Source: JACCVG01 sp963790245
GTDB taxonomy: Bacteria; Actinomycetota; Thermoleophilia; Solirubrobacterales; Thermoleophilaceae
Length of the DNA: 64,000 nucleotides
Assembly: GCA_963790245.1 (NCBI GenBank)
Contig: CAWBNP010000002.1
Span: 434,001 to 498,000 of the forward strand
Direction: 5' to 3'
A program made the position numbers and the translations under genes. Positions 9,534 through 21,008 of this stretch are shown here, in pieces (the stretch's first letter is position 1; each line of letters starts with the position of its first letter). The notes under the pieces were generated by a model. The model saw only the letters and a program-made list of their open reading frames with translations, was not told the DNA's origin and ran no database searches.

Positions 9534-11696
<2,163 letters not shown>

Positions 11697-11700
<4 letters not shown>

Positions 11701-12086
11701 CAGCGACGTCGCGGAGGTCGAAGGCGTCGTCCGCTGCGACCGGGGCGTCGAAGAAACGCGGGTTGATGCAGTCGAACGGACTGCCGTTGCCGAGGTAGGC
11801 GCGCTCGACCGATGAGCGACAGGCGCTCGAGCGGCTTGCCGGTCATCTTCACGCCGCCGAAGCCGGCCCTCGTGCGCTCGGCCTCCTGGAACAGCACGAG
11901 GTCGATCTCGACCGAGAAGACCTTGCTTCATGCAGCCCATGAACCGGCGGCCCGACTGCTCGTCGTCATAGAGGTACAGGTACTCGCAACCCAGTCGAGG
12001 CAGCCCGCCGGATGGACGAGCCGGTCGCAGAAGGAACAGCACTTACGACACTGGTGACCGGCCGATTGAGCGGCGATTTGACTCAC
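11697..12086 (-). CDS. Conserved-looking Cys-rich protein of unknown function
   Basis: I do not recognise a named family. Combining frames gives a start VSQIAAQSAGHQ, then the Cys cluster CRKCCSFCDRLVHPAGCLDW, then GCEYLYLYDDEQSGRRFMGC, VEIDLVLFQEAERTRAGFGG and VKMTGKPLER, followed by INPRFFDAP. The dense Cys pattern (C-x2-CC-x2-C, then C, GC, GC) suggests a zinc or Fe-S site. About 130 residues. GTG 12086 is the best start seen, 35 bp after dnaE on the same strand. Two or three frame breaks occur (near 11990, 11930, 11800), so the C-terminus is uncertain; the stop at 11697-11699 is chosen because it pairs with the nfo stop in a shared CTAG. Confidence 0.6.
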
Positions 12087-12121
12087 CGGGAAAGTGTAGC
12101 CCCGGCGAGCGCCAATCGGGC

Positions 12122-15100
12122 CTACTCGCCCACCGACGCGGCCCTTCGCTCAGGCGCCGCCCCGGTCGCGTCCCGATCGACGATCGAGACGCCCATCGCA
12201 ACGAGATCGGAACGGCAAGCGCTCGAGTCGTTGACGCGCCATTGCGGGCCGAGCACGAGCCGCCGGGCACCGACCTCGAGGCGTAGCTCGCTCTCGCCGG
12301 GGAAGCGGGCGACGAGCTCGCGGAGGTCGTCGAGGAACGTGTCGGGCACCTCGGGCGCGACGCACAGGTGGATCTGCGGCGGAGGCGCCGGCCCCTGCGC
12401 CTCGACCTCACGCGCGCGCTCGACCTCCTGCTGGGTCGGCTCGAAGGCTTCGACCTTCTGCACGACGAGCTTGGTCTCGTCGCTGCTCGGCTTGTCGATC
12501 CGGGCTCGGACGATGACGACCTTGTCGAGCGCGAGCCGGTCGACGTTGTCGTCGTAGGCCGTGTTGAAGACCAGGATCTCGACCTGGCCCTCGAGGTCGT
12601 CGAGCGTGGCGAACAGCATCGGATCGCCCTTGCGGGTGCGGATCTTCCTGAACTCCGTGATGACGCCGCCGACGGTGACCCAGTCGTTGTCCTTGCGGTC
12701 GGGCAGCGCGGCGATCGAGCACTCGACGTGGGCGCGCAGCGCGGCGCGCACCTCCTTGAGCGGATGGCTGGAGAGAAACAGGCCGAGCGTCTCCTTCTCC
12801 ATCGCGCCCCGCTCGCTCGGGTCATCCTCGATCCTCGGCACGAGCTGGGGCGAACCGGGCCGCCGGGCGCCTGGCGCGGCCGGCGTCGTCGTCGAGATCG
12901 AAGATCGATCCCTGGCCGAGCTGGGCGTCCTGCTGCTTCTTCTGGCCCGCCGCCTGGGCCTGGGCCATGACGCGAGCATCCCGTGACGGGTGGCGCCCGT
13001 GGAGTCGAGGGCGCCGCACTTGATCAGCGACTCGATCGCCTTCTTGTTGACCGCGCGCGCGTCGACGCGGGCGCAGAAGTCCCAGATCGACTCGAACCGG
13101 CCTTCGTCGCGGGCGCGCGATCACCGCGTCGACGGCCGCGCCGCCGACGTTCTTGACCGCGTCGAGGCCGAAGCGGATGTTCCCGTCGACGACGACGAAG
13201 TCGTGGTCGGACTGGTTGACGTCGGGCGGAAGGACCTCGATCCCCATCTCCTCGCAGCGCGAGACGAAGAACGGGACCTTGTCCTTGGTCGACATCACCG
13301 AGGAGATCAGTGCGGCCATGTACTCGGACGGGTAGTTGGCCTTGAGCCAGGCCGTGCGGTAGGAGATCAGGCCGTAGCAAGCGGCGTGACACTTGTTGAA
13401 GGAGTAGTCGGCCGCAGCCTCGTTGGCCGCCCACAGGTCCTTGATCACTCGGTCGGATGTCCCGGTCTGGCGGGCGCCCTCGAAGAAGCGGTCCTTGAGG
13501 GTCGCCATGCGGTCGCGCTGCTTCTTGCCGATCGCCTTGCGCAGGTCGTCGGCCTCCGGGCCCGAGAAGCCGGCGATCTCCTTGGCGATCCGCATCGACT
13601 GCTCCTGGTAGAGGATCACCGAGTAGGTGGTCTCGGTGATCTCGCGCAGCCGCTCGTCGATGTAGGTCACGCCGTCCGGGTTGCGCTTGTTGCGGGCGTA
13701 GGTCTGGATGTGGCGCATCGCGCCCGGCCGGTAGAGCGCGACGAGCGCGACGAGATCCTCGAACTCGGTCGGCTTGACCTGGCGCAGGGCGTCGCGCATG
13801 CCGTCGGACTCGAACTGGAAGACGCCGATCGAGTCGCCGCGGCGCAGCATCTCGTAGGTCCGCTCGTCGTCGAGCGGCAGGGCGGCCATGTCGGGGCGCT
13901 CGCCCGTCGAGCGCTCGATGATGTCGAGCGCCGACTCGATCACGTCGAGGTTGCGCAGGCCGAGGAAGTCCATCTTGAGCAGGCCGATCTCCTCGATCGG
14001 GCCCATCGAGTACTGGGTGATCGTCTTGTAGGCGCGCGTCCCGTCGTCGTTGACCCGGCCCTTCACCTCGGCGAGCGACAGGGGAACGAGATCGGTCAGC
14101 GGGCGGTCGGCGATCACGACCGCGGCCGCGTGGATGCCGGCGTTGCGGACGATGCCCTCGAGCCCCTGGGCGGTGTCGATGATCTGCCGGGCTTCGGGCT
14201 CGTTCTCGTAAGCGTGCTTGAGCGCCGGCTCCTCCCCGAGGTACTCGTCGAAGCTCTTGGTGCGGCCCATGATCGGCTCCGGGATAAGCTTGGCCAGCCG
14301 GTCGCCGGCGCCGAAGTCGAAGCCGAGCACGCGCGCGGCATCGCGGGTCGCGGCGCGCGGCAGCATCTTGCCGAAGGTGATGATCTGGGCGACCGACTCG
14401 GCGCCGTACTTGTCGGCGACGTAGTGGATGACGCTGGTCGCGGCCCTTGACCGAGAAGTCGATGTCGATGTCCGGCATCGAGATCCGCTCGGCGTTGAGG
14501 AACCGCTCGAACAGCAGGCCGTACTTGAGTGGATCGACGTCGGTGATGCGCAGCGCGAAGGAAACGATCGAGCCGGCTGCCGAGCCGCGTCCGGGACCGA
14601 CCGCGATCCCGTTGTCCTTGGCGAACTTGACGAAGTCCCAGACGATCAGGAAGTAAGCGCTGAAGCCCATCGCGTCGATCACCGTGAGCTCGATCTCGAG
14701 CCGCTCGGCCGCCTCGGCCGGCACCGGGTCGCCGTAGCGCTCGCGCAGCCCCTTCTCGGCCAGGCCGCGCAGGTAGTCGACCTCGCTCGACCCGTCCGGC
14801 GTCGGGTACGTCGGGATCAGGATCCGGCCGAGCTCGATCTCGATGTCGCAGCGCTCGGCGATCTCGATCGTCGAAGGCAGCGACTCCGGCCATTCCGCGA
14901 ACGCATCCGCCATCTCGGCGTTGTCCTTGAGGTAGAACTCGTTCGTGTCGAAGCCCAACTTCGGCTCGGCGAGCGTCGAGCGCGTCTGGACGCAGAGCAG
15001 CGCGCCGTGGGTGTCGTGGTCCTCGCGTCCGAGGTAGTGGACATCGCCGGTGGCGATCAGCGGGCGGCCGAGCTCGCGGGCGATCCGGACGATGCCCTCG

Positions 15101-15660
15101 TTGACCTTGTCCTGTTCGGCGATGCCGTTCTTCTGGACCTCGAAGTAGACGTTGCTCCGCCCCGTAGATCTGGATCAGGTCCTCGGCATGTGAGCGAGCC
15201 TCGTGCGACGCGTCGTCGACCAGCCGCGACAGAACCGCGAGGCGAGGCAGCCGGTCAGCGCGATGACGCCCTCGGAGTAGCGCTCGAGCATCGGGCGGTC
15301 CGCATTCGGATGGCCATGGCGTGAACCCTCGAGGAAGCCCGCCGAGCTGAGCTTGACGAGGTTGCGAAAGCCCTCGTCGGAGGCGGCGAGCAGCGTCAGG
15401 TGGTTGCGCTCGCGCTTGGGAGCCTCGGAGGTGATGTCGTCGACGAAGTAGGCCTCCAGGCCGACGATCGGCTTGATTCCGTGCTTGCGGCAGGCCTTGT
15501 AGAGCTCGATCGAGCCGTTCATGACCCCGTGATCGGTGAGCCCGATCGCCGGCTGGCCGTAGGCCGCGGCGCGCTCGACAAGCGTCTCGATCGGGCACGC
15601 GCCGTCGAGCAGCGAGTACTCGGAGTGGACGTGGAGGTGGGCGATCGGGTCGGGCGGCAC
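12122..15660 (-). CDS. dnaE: DNA polymerase III alpha subunit (DnaE1 type), frame-broken
   Basis: Replicative polymerase catalytic subunit; the span fits about 1179 residues, normal for DnaE. N-terminal PHP domain: [35 protein letters not shown]. Polymerase core: [16 protein letters not shown], the catalytic Asp motif [58 protein letters not shown]. Then [36 protein letters not shown], an OB-fold region ([20 protein letters not shown]) and a C-terminal segment ending RRAASVGE. The GTG at 15660 gives the usual start just before the PHP motif. At least five frame breaks, including ones near 15210, 15155, 14450, 13110 and 12880. An essential gene, so the breaks must be sequence errors. Confidence 0.93.
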
Positions 15661-15750
15661 GTCGGCCAGTCTAGGGTCCGCTTCGGAGGTCTCGGGGGTC
15701 GGGTCCCGACCGCGCCGGGCTTTCCCCGCTCTCTCCGGGAACCGGCCGCG

Positions 15751-15772
15751 CAAGCGTGTATAAACGCGCTTG
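15751..15772. promoter_or_regulatory. Interrupted palindrome CAAGCG-N10-CGCTTG between dnaE and the SPW gene
   Basis: In the 200-bp region between the divergent dnaE start and the SPW-protein start, CAAGCG and CGCTTG form a 6-bp inverted repeat around an A/T-richer centre (TGTATAAACG). It could be an operator or promoter core for either gene. No known regulator is matched, and a 6-bp arm can arise by chance. Confidence 0.25.
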
Positions 15773-15858
15773 TGAGACCTCACCAGGTCCTCGGCCCGGC
15801 GACGTCCGTCCCGGCGGGGGTGTTCTAGCTGAGTCGCCAAGGGCCGCTGCCCCTCTTC

Positions 15859-16194
15859 ATGCACGGGGCGATCGAGTACGTGGCCGCGCTGGCGTTCATC
15901 GTGGCGCCGTTCGTGCTCGGATTTGTCGCCGGCACCGCGATCGCGGCCTCGATCGTCGTCGGGGTCATCGTCCTGTTCGTCGCCGCGACGACGAAGGGTC
16001 CGACGAGCCTCGTGGACACGATCCCGCTAGCGGTCCATCAGGCGCTCGACTTCCTGCTCGCGGTCGCCCTGATCGCCGCGCCCTTCGCGCTCGGATTCTC
16101 GGACGAGACGAACCCGACCGTGTTCTTCATCGGACTGGGCGTCGTTCACCTCCTGGTGACGATCGCGACCAAGTTCCAGCCGAGCAACCCCTGA
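15859..16194 (+). CDS. SPW-repeat membrane protein
   Basis: 111-residue membrane protein made of two similar halves, each with two hydrophobic helices (AALAFIVAPFVLGFVAG / AASIVVGVIVLFVAA and LLAVALIAAPFALGFSDETN / VFFIGLGVVHLLVTIA). The repeated A-P-F-x-LGF element resembles the SPW repeat of small actinobacterial and proteobacterial membrane proteins of unknown function. The ATG at 15859 begins MHGAIEYV. Monocistronic, converging on the argG operon end. Confidence 0.7.
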   Translation: MHGAIEYVAALAFIVAPFVLGFVAGTAIAASIVVGVIVLFVAATTKGPTSLVDTIPLAVHQALDFLLAVALIAAPFALGFSDETNPTVFFIGLGVVHLLVTIATKFQPSNP

Positions 16195-16240
16195 GCCATC
16201 GCCTGGCGGCGTCCCTCGCTCGCTCCTGCCCAGGCTCGCC

Positions 16241-16405
16241 TCAGCGGCGCTCGCCGCTGGCGATTGCCAGGCCCGCAACGACGACGGCGATGATCACTGC
16301 GAGGGCGCCGAGCTGGACCCGGCTCTGGGCCAGCTTGCGTCGGCCAAGCCGCACTCCGAGCTTCCAGACGATCCAGCCGATCAGTGTGTAGCCGCGATTG
16401 CTCAT
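16241..16405 (-). CDS. Small single-pass membrane protein coupled to argG
   Basis: A 54-codon reading frame beginning MSNRGYTLIGWIVWKLGVRL, a basic stretch GRRKLAQSRVQ, then one strong transmembrane segment (LGALAVIIAVVVAGLAIAS) and a basic end GERR. Its ATG (16405-16403) overlaps the argG TGA in an ATGA junction, which implies translational coupling. Function unknown. The clean frame, membrane pattern and stop/start overlap support it as a real gene despite its size. Confidence 0.6.
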   Translation of the reverse strand: MSNRGYTLIGWIVWKLGVRLGRRKLAQSRVQLGALAVIIAVVVAGLAIASGERR

Positions 16406-17676
16406 GAGTCCTCCTTACCCCGCTGGCGGATTCCGTAGGCCATCCGTGACTGCAGTGTCCAGAGCTCGATGAAGCCCGGGCTCGACTGCTGGGAGAACAG
16501 CCCGCCGGACTCGCTGAAACCCGCGAGCACCTCGTCGTAGAGTGCGTTCGGCGAGGAGCGACGGACGGCGGCGACGTTGCCCTTGTAGAGCTTGAGCGTG
16601 ATCTCACCGGTGACCTGCTCGTTGACCGAGTCCATCAGCGCGTCGAGGTCCGAGAGCAGCGGTTCGTACCAGAGCCCGGCGTAGACGAGGTAGGCCCAGT
16701 GGTCGTCGAGGTGGCGCTTGAAGTTGTTCTGGTGAATCGTGCCGACCAGCTTCTCGAGCTCGCGGTGGGCGCAAAGGACGATCGCGGCGGCGGGGACCTC
16801 GTAGAGGTCGCGGACCTTGAGCCCGACGATCCGGTCCTCGATGTGGTCGACGATCCCGAGCCCGTGGCGGGCACCGATCTCGCCGGCGCGCTCGAGCAAC
16901 GCAACGAGGTCGAGCCGCTCGCCGTCGAGCGATACCGGCCGGCCCCGCTCGAAGCCCACCGCCAGCATCTGGGGCTCATCGGGCGCGTCCTCCGGGCGCG
17001 TCACGAGGTCGAACACGTCGTCACGCGGAGCCTCGTCGAGATCCTCGATCGGCCCGCCCTCCGAGGACCGTCCCCAGAGGTTGTCGTCGATCGAATACGG
17101 CGGAGCCTCGGTGCCGCCCTTGACCGGGATGCCGTGTTCGCGGGCGTAGGCGATCTCCTCCTCGCGACCCATCTGCCAGTTGCGCACCGGCGCGATGATC
17201 TTCAGCTCGGGCGCGAGCGCCGCGACCGTGCCCTCGATCCGCACCTGGTCATTGCCCTTGCCGGTGCAGCCATGGGCGATCGTGTCGCAACCTGCGGCGC
17301 GGGCGTGCTCGACGGCGAGCTTCGCGATCAGCGGGCGACCGAGCGCGGTGAACAGCGGGTAGCCGCCGCCGTAGAGGGCGTTCGCCTTGATCGCCGGGAG
17401 CACGTAGTGCTCGGCGAACTCCTCGCGCGCATCGATCACGTGGCATTCAAGCGCGCCCAAGTCGATCGCCTTGCCGCGCACGACGTCGTAGTCCTCGCCC
17501 GGCTGACCGAGGTTGACCGTCAGCGCGACGACCTCGGCCTCGTACTCGTCCTGGATCCACTTCAGCATCACGCTCGTGTCCAGGCCGCCCGAATAGAGCA
17601 GCAGCACGCGGCCGACCTCGGCGGGATCGGCCTCGTAGGAAGCAGTTCGGCGCAGGTGCTCGCGGGGCTCGCTCAT
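16402..17676 (-). CDS. argG: Argininosuccinate synthase
   Basis: Joins citrulline and aspartate with ATP in the penultimate step of arginine synthesis. The ATP-binding P-loop VLLLYSGGLDTSVMLKW and IAHGCTGKGNDQVRIEGT, EAPPYSIDDNLWGRSSEGG and IHQNNFKRHLDDHWAYLVY are characteristic. 424 residues, normal, intact. Last large gene of the leftward pheST-argCJBDG run, 13 bp after argD; argF and argH are not in this window. Confidence 0.96.
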   Translation of the reverse strand: MSEPREHLRRTASYEADPAEVGRVLLLYSGGLDTSVMLKWIQDEYEAEVVALTVNLGQPGEDYDVVRGKAIDLGALECHVIDAREEFAEHYVLPAIKANALYGGGYPLFTALGRPLIAKLAVEHARAAGCDTIAHGCTGKGNDQVRIEGTVAALAPELKIIAPVRNWQMGREEEIAYAREHGIPVKGGTEAPPYSIDDNLWGRSSEGGPIEDLDEAPRDDVFDLVTRPEDAPDEPQMLAVGFERGRPVSLDGERLDLVALLERAGEIGARHGLGIVDHIEDRIVGLKVRDLYEVPAAAIVLCAHRELEKLVGTIHQNNFKRHLDDHWAYLVYAGLWYEPLLSDLDALMDSVNEQVTGEITLKLYKGNVAAVRRSSPNALYDEVLAGFSESGGLFSQQSSPGFIELWTLQSRMAYGIRQRGKEDS

Positions 17677-17689
17677 CGGGGCGGGGAAG

Positions 17690-18841
17690 CTAGCCGATCG
17701 CCGCCGCGAGGCGCTCCAGGGCGATGTCGATCTCCTCGGCCGAGACGGTCAGCGGCGGCAACAGCCGGATCCGGTCGGGTCCCGTGGCATTGACGACCAG
17801 TCGCTGGTCGAGCAGCAGCGAGCGCACCAGCGAGGGCGCCTCGGGCGAGTCAAAGCCCCACATCAGGCCGGCACCCTCGAGGTTCGCGACCCCTAGTCGT
17901 TGAAGGCCCTCCTCCAGCCGCCGGCCCTTTTCCCCGACCGCATCCAGGAATGGCTGGTCGTCGATCACCTCGAGCACGGCATTCGCGACCGCCGCGATCA
18001 TCGGCCCTCCGGGGAACGTCGAGCCGTGGTCGCCGGGCTGAAACAGGTCGCCGTACTCGGGGCTCGTGATGCAGGCGCCGATCGGCACCCCGCCGCCGAG
18101 CCCCTTGGCGGTCGTCATCACATCAGGCGTCACCCCGAGGCCCTGGTAGGCCCAGAGCGTTCCGGTCCGTCCGTTGCCGCACTGGACCTCGTCGAAGATC
18201 AGCAGCGCACCGGAGCGGTCGCAGGCGGCGCGCGCGGCCGCGAGCGTCTCGAGCGGGATCGGGTGGATGCCCCCCTCCCCCTGAATCGGCTCGATCAGCA
18301 CGCCGGCGGTCCGCTCGTCGACCGCGTCGGAGAGCGCCCGGGGATCATCGCGCGGGACGGAGCTGAAGCCGGGAACGAGCGGCTCGAATGGGACCTGCTT
18401 GGCGCGCTGGGGTGTCGCCGAAAGCGCACCGAGGCTGCGGCCGTGGAAGCCGCCGTCGAGCACCACGAAGTTGCCGCCGGGGCGGTGACGGCGGCCGAGC
18501 TTGAGCGCGCACTCGGCAGCCTCCGCGCCCGAGTTGCAGAAGAAGACCTTGCCGCCGAGCGACGAGCGCGAGAGCCGCTCGGCGAGCCGCAGCGCGGGCT
18601 CTGAGTAGTAGAGGTTGCTCGTATGCATCAGCCGGCCCGCCTGGACGGCGATCGCATCCACGACCGCGGGGTGGCAGTGGCCGAGCGAGACCACGGCGAT
18701 CCCGCCGAGGAAGTCGAGGTACTCCTTCCCATCGGAATCCCACAGCGAGCAGCCGCTGCCGCGCACGAACTCGACCGGATGCCGGGCGTAGGTCGGCATC
18801 AGGTAGTCGCGCTCGAGCGCCTGGAGGTCGGCGAGCGTCAT
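17690..18841 (-). CDS. argD: Acetylornithine aminotransferase
   Basis: PLP-dependent class III aminotransferase converting N-acetylglutamate semialdehyde to N-acetylornithine. 383 residues. Signatures: FVRGSGCSLWDSDGKEYLDF, SLGHCHPAVVDAI, FCNSGAEAAECALKLGRRH, the cofactor Asp in LLIFDEVQCGNGRTG, and PLP-lysine in VMTTAKGLGGGVPIGACI. The ATG at 18841 overlaps the argB stop by 4 nt. Intact. Confidence 0.95.
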   Translation of the reverse strand: MTLADLQALERDYLMPTYARHPVEFVRGSGCSLWDSDGKEYLDFLGGIAVVSLGHCHPAVVDAIAVQAGRLMHTSNLYYSEPALRLAERLSRSSLGGKVFFCNSGAEAAECALKLGRRHRPGGNFVVLDGGFHGRSLGALSATPQRAKQVPFEPLVPGFSSVPRDDPRALSDAVDERTAGVLIEPIQGEGGIHPIPLETLAAARAACDRSGALLIFDEVQCGNGRTGTLWAYQGLGVTPDVMTTAKGLGGGVPIGACITSPEYGDLFQPGDHGSTFPGGPMIAAVANAVLEVIDDQPFLDAVGEKGRRLEEGLQRLGVANLEGAGLMWGFDSPEAPSLVRSLLLDQRLVVNATGPDRIRLLPPLTVSAEEIDIALERLAAAIG

Positions 18842-19695
18842 TCCCGCTCCTCGAAGGCCCCGGCGATCATCGTGCCGATCCCGGCGTCGGTGAACAACTC
18901 GAGCAACAGCGAGTGGGGCTTGCGCCCGTCGAGTATGTGGGCCGCGGCGACCCCGCCCTCGACCGCGCGCAGGCAGGACTCGAGCTTCGGTCGCATTCCG
19001 CCGCTGACCGCCTCCAGGGAGCCGCGCAGCCGCTCGGTCGTCGCGCGCCTGATGAGCGTCGCCGGATCGGCCGGGTCCTCGAGCCAGCCGGGCACGTCGG
19101 TCAGGAAGATCGCCTTGTGGGCCTGGAGGGCGGCCGCGACCGCCGCGGCTGCGGCGTCGGCGTTGACGTTGTGCGATTGACCGGTCGCGTCGGCTCCGAC
19201 AGAGGCGATCACCGGGATGTAGTCCTCCGCGACATGCAGGAGCACGTCGACGTCGACCGACTCGATCTCGCCGACGAAGCCGATGTCGCGGCCGCCGGGC
19301 ATGTGCCTGCGGATCTTGAACAGCCCGCCGTCATCTCCGCAGAGCCCGATCGCGGGCTGACCCTGACGGTTCAGACCGAGCACGATGTCGGCATTCTGCT
19401 TGCCGAGCAGGACCATCTTCGCGACCTCGACCGTCTCGGCGTTGGATACCCGCAGGCCGTCAACGAACTCGACGTCCATGCCCAGCCGCTCCATGTAGCT
19501 CGTGATCTCCGGACCGCCGCCGTGGACGACGATCGGATTCATCCCGACGTACTTGAGCAGCACGACGTCGCGCGCAAACTCGCGCCGCAGCTCGGGATCG
19601 ATCATCGCCGCGCCGCCATACTTGATGACGATCGTCTCGCCGTGGAAGCGGCGGATGTAAGGCAGTGCCTCGAGCAGTGTTGCGACGTCACGCAT
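18838..19695 (-). CDS. argB: Acetylglutamate kinase
   Basis: Phosphorylates N-acetylglutamate, often the feedback-controlled step of arginine synthesis. 285 residues with the amino-acid kinase motifs TIVIKYGGAAM, NPIVVHGGGPEITSYMERLG, VGEIESVDVDVL, NVNADAAAAAVAAALQAHKA and SGGMRPKLESCLRAVEGG. Fourteen bp downstream of argJ and overlapping argD by 4 nt. Intact. Confidence 0.96.
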   Translation of the reverse strand: MRDVATLLEALPYIRRFHGETIVIKYGGAAMIDPELRREFARDVVLLKYVGMNPIVVHGGGPEITSYMERLGMDVEFVDGLRVSNAETVEVAKMVLLGKQNADIVLGLNRQGQPAIGLCGDDGGLFKIRRHMPGGRDIGFVGEIESVDVDVLLHVAEDYIPVIASVGADATGQSHNVNADAAAAAVAAALQAHKAIFLTDVPGWLEDPADPATLIRRATTERLRGSLEAVSGGMRPKLESCLRAVEGGVAAAHILDGRKPHSLLLELFTDAGIGTMIAGAFEERE

Positions 19696-19709
19696 TGGCT
19701 TCCTCAGTC

Positions 19710-20951
19710 CTAGGTCGTGTAGTCCGCGTTGGCGCTGACGTAGGCCTGCGAGAGATCCGAGAAGAAGACCTCCGTCTCGCCGCCCTCGCCCGGGATCGTC
19801 AGATCGAACTCGATCTCGGTGGCCTGGATGGCACCCTGCAGAGCCGCCCGCTCGGCATCGCTGAGCGGCACCTCGGCCCCGGCGCTCATCACCTGGATCC
19901 CCTCGACGGCGATGTCGACCGCGAAATGAGTTCCCGACATCGCCTGCCCCGCGGCCTGGGCGATCCGGCCGAAGTTCGGGTCGCCGCCGTTGAGCGCGGC
20001 CTTTACGAGCGGCGAGTCGGCGATCGCCCGCGCTACCGGCTCGACGAGGCCGGCGTCACCACGCACGACGACCCGGCCGGCGCGATCGGCGCCCTCGCCG
20101 TCGTGGACGATCATCACCGCAAGTTGCCGCATCACCGAGTCAAGCGCCTGCCCGAGCGTCAGCTCATCGGCGCTCTCGGGCTCGACCCGGACGCCGGAGG
20201 CGCCGTTCGCCAGCACGTAGACGGTGTCGCTGGTCGATAGCTGACCGTCGACCGAGATCCGGTCGAAGGAGCGGCGGACCGTAACGCCGGTCAGCAGCTC
20301 CACGGTCTCGGCGTCGAGATCGGCGTCTGTCTCGACGAAGCAGAACATCGTCGCGAACCGCGGCGAGATCATCCCGGCGCCCTTGGCCTGGGCCGAGAGC
20401 AGGACCGTCCCGCCGGACAGGGCGACCTCGAGCGAAACCCGCTTCGGTCCCGAGTCGGTCGTCAGGATCGCCGTCGAGAAGTCGAGCGCGTCGGGCGCCA
20501 GCACCGCCGCCGCGCTCGCGATGCCGCCGAGCAGCAGTTCGCGCGGCAGCTCCAGCGCCACGCCCCCGGTCGACGCAAGGCCGACCTGCTCGGCGTCGAC
20601 GCCGAGCAGCTGCGCGGCAGTGTCGCGGGAGGCCTCGGCCGTCGCCAGGCCGCGTGCGCCGTCGCCGACGTTGGCGCCACCGGAGTTGGCGACGATCGCG
20701 CGCAGAGCGTCCAGCTGCTGGGCCTGGGAAACAGCAACCGGAGCGCCGACGAGCGCGTTGGTCGTGAAGCGTGCGGCCGAGACCGTCGCGGGCTCGTCCG
20801 AGACGAGCACTGCGACATCGGGCTTACCGGAGGGCTTGAGCCCGGCGGCGACGCCCGCGGCCCGGAAGCCTGCCGGCAGGACGTTCGCGTCGATCAACTC
20901 GGTGTTCGCAGGGCGATCCACCCAGCGCGAGGTGAAAAACGACTCGCTCAT
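19710..20951 (-). CDS. argJ: Bifunctional ornithine acetyltransferase/N-acetylglutamate synthase
   Basis: Recycles the acetyl group from acetylornithine to glutamate, and in many lineages also makes acetylglutamate from acetyl-CoA. 413 residues. Seen are GKPDVAVLVSDEPATVSAAR, IVANSGGANVGDGARGLATA, and the autoproteolysis region KGAGMISPRFATMFCFVETD, whose Thr in ATM becomes the alpha/beta subunit nucleophile. The C-terminal QAYVSANADYTT is typical. Its presence means this is the cyclic arginine pathway. Intact. Confidence 0.95.
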   Translation of the reverse strand: MSESFFTSRWVDRPANTELIDANVLPAGFRAAGVAAGLKPSGKPDVAVLVSDEPATVSAARFTTNALVGAPVAVSQAQQLDALRAIVANSGGANVGDGARGLATAEASRDTAAQLLGVDAEQVGLASTGGVALELPRELLLGGIASAAAVLAPDALDFSTAILTTDSGPKRVSLEVALSGGTVLLSAQAKGAGMISPRFATMFCFVETDADLDAETVELLTGVTVRRSFDRISVDGQLSTSDTVYVLANGASGVRVEPESADELTLGQALDSVMRQLAVMIVHDGEGADRAGRVVVRGDAGLVEPVARAIADSPLVKAALNGGDPNFGRIAQAAGQAMSGTHFAVDIAVEGIQVMSAGAEVPLSDAERAALQGAIQATEIEFDLTIPGEGGETEVFFSDLSQAYVSANADYTT

Positions 20952-20983
20952 CGAGCCGCGCCCCTATCGGACGCGCGCTGCTT

Positions 20984-21008
20984 GATGAGGGCCCGGTAGG
21001 GCCTCATC
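20984..21008 (-). promoter_or_regulatory. Stem-loop at the argC/argJ junction
   Basis: The sequence GATGAG-G-GCCC-GGTA-GGGC-CTCATC folds into a 10-bp stem with one bulged G and a 4-nt loop. It covers the argC stop codon and precedes the argJ start by 32 bp. It lacks a U-tract in either direction, so it looks like an mRNA processing, stability or partial attenuation element rather than a terminator. The structure is read directly; the role is inferred. Confidence 0.45.

Noticed and set aside
12990..14450. A 486-codon plus-strand open frame opposite dnaE
   Set aside because: Shadow of the polymerase gene; composition is repetitive Val/Asp/Leu/Gly typical of antisense GC-rich frames.
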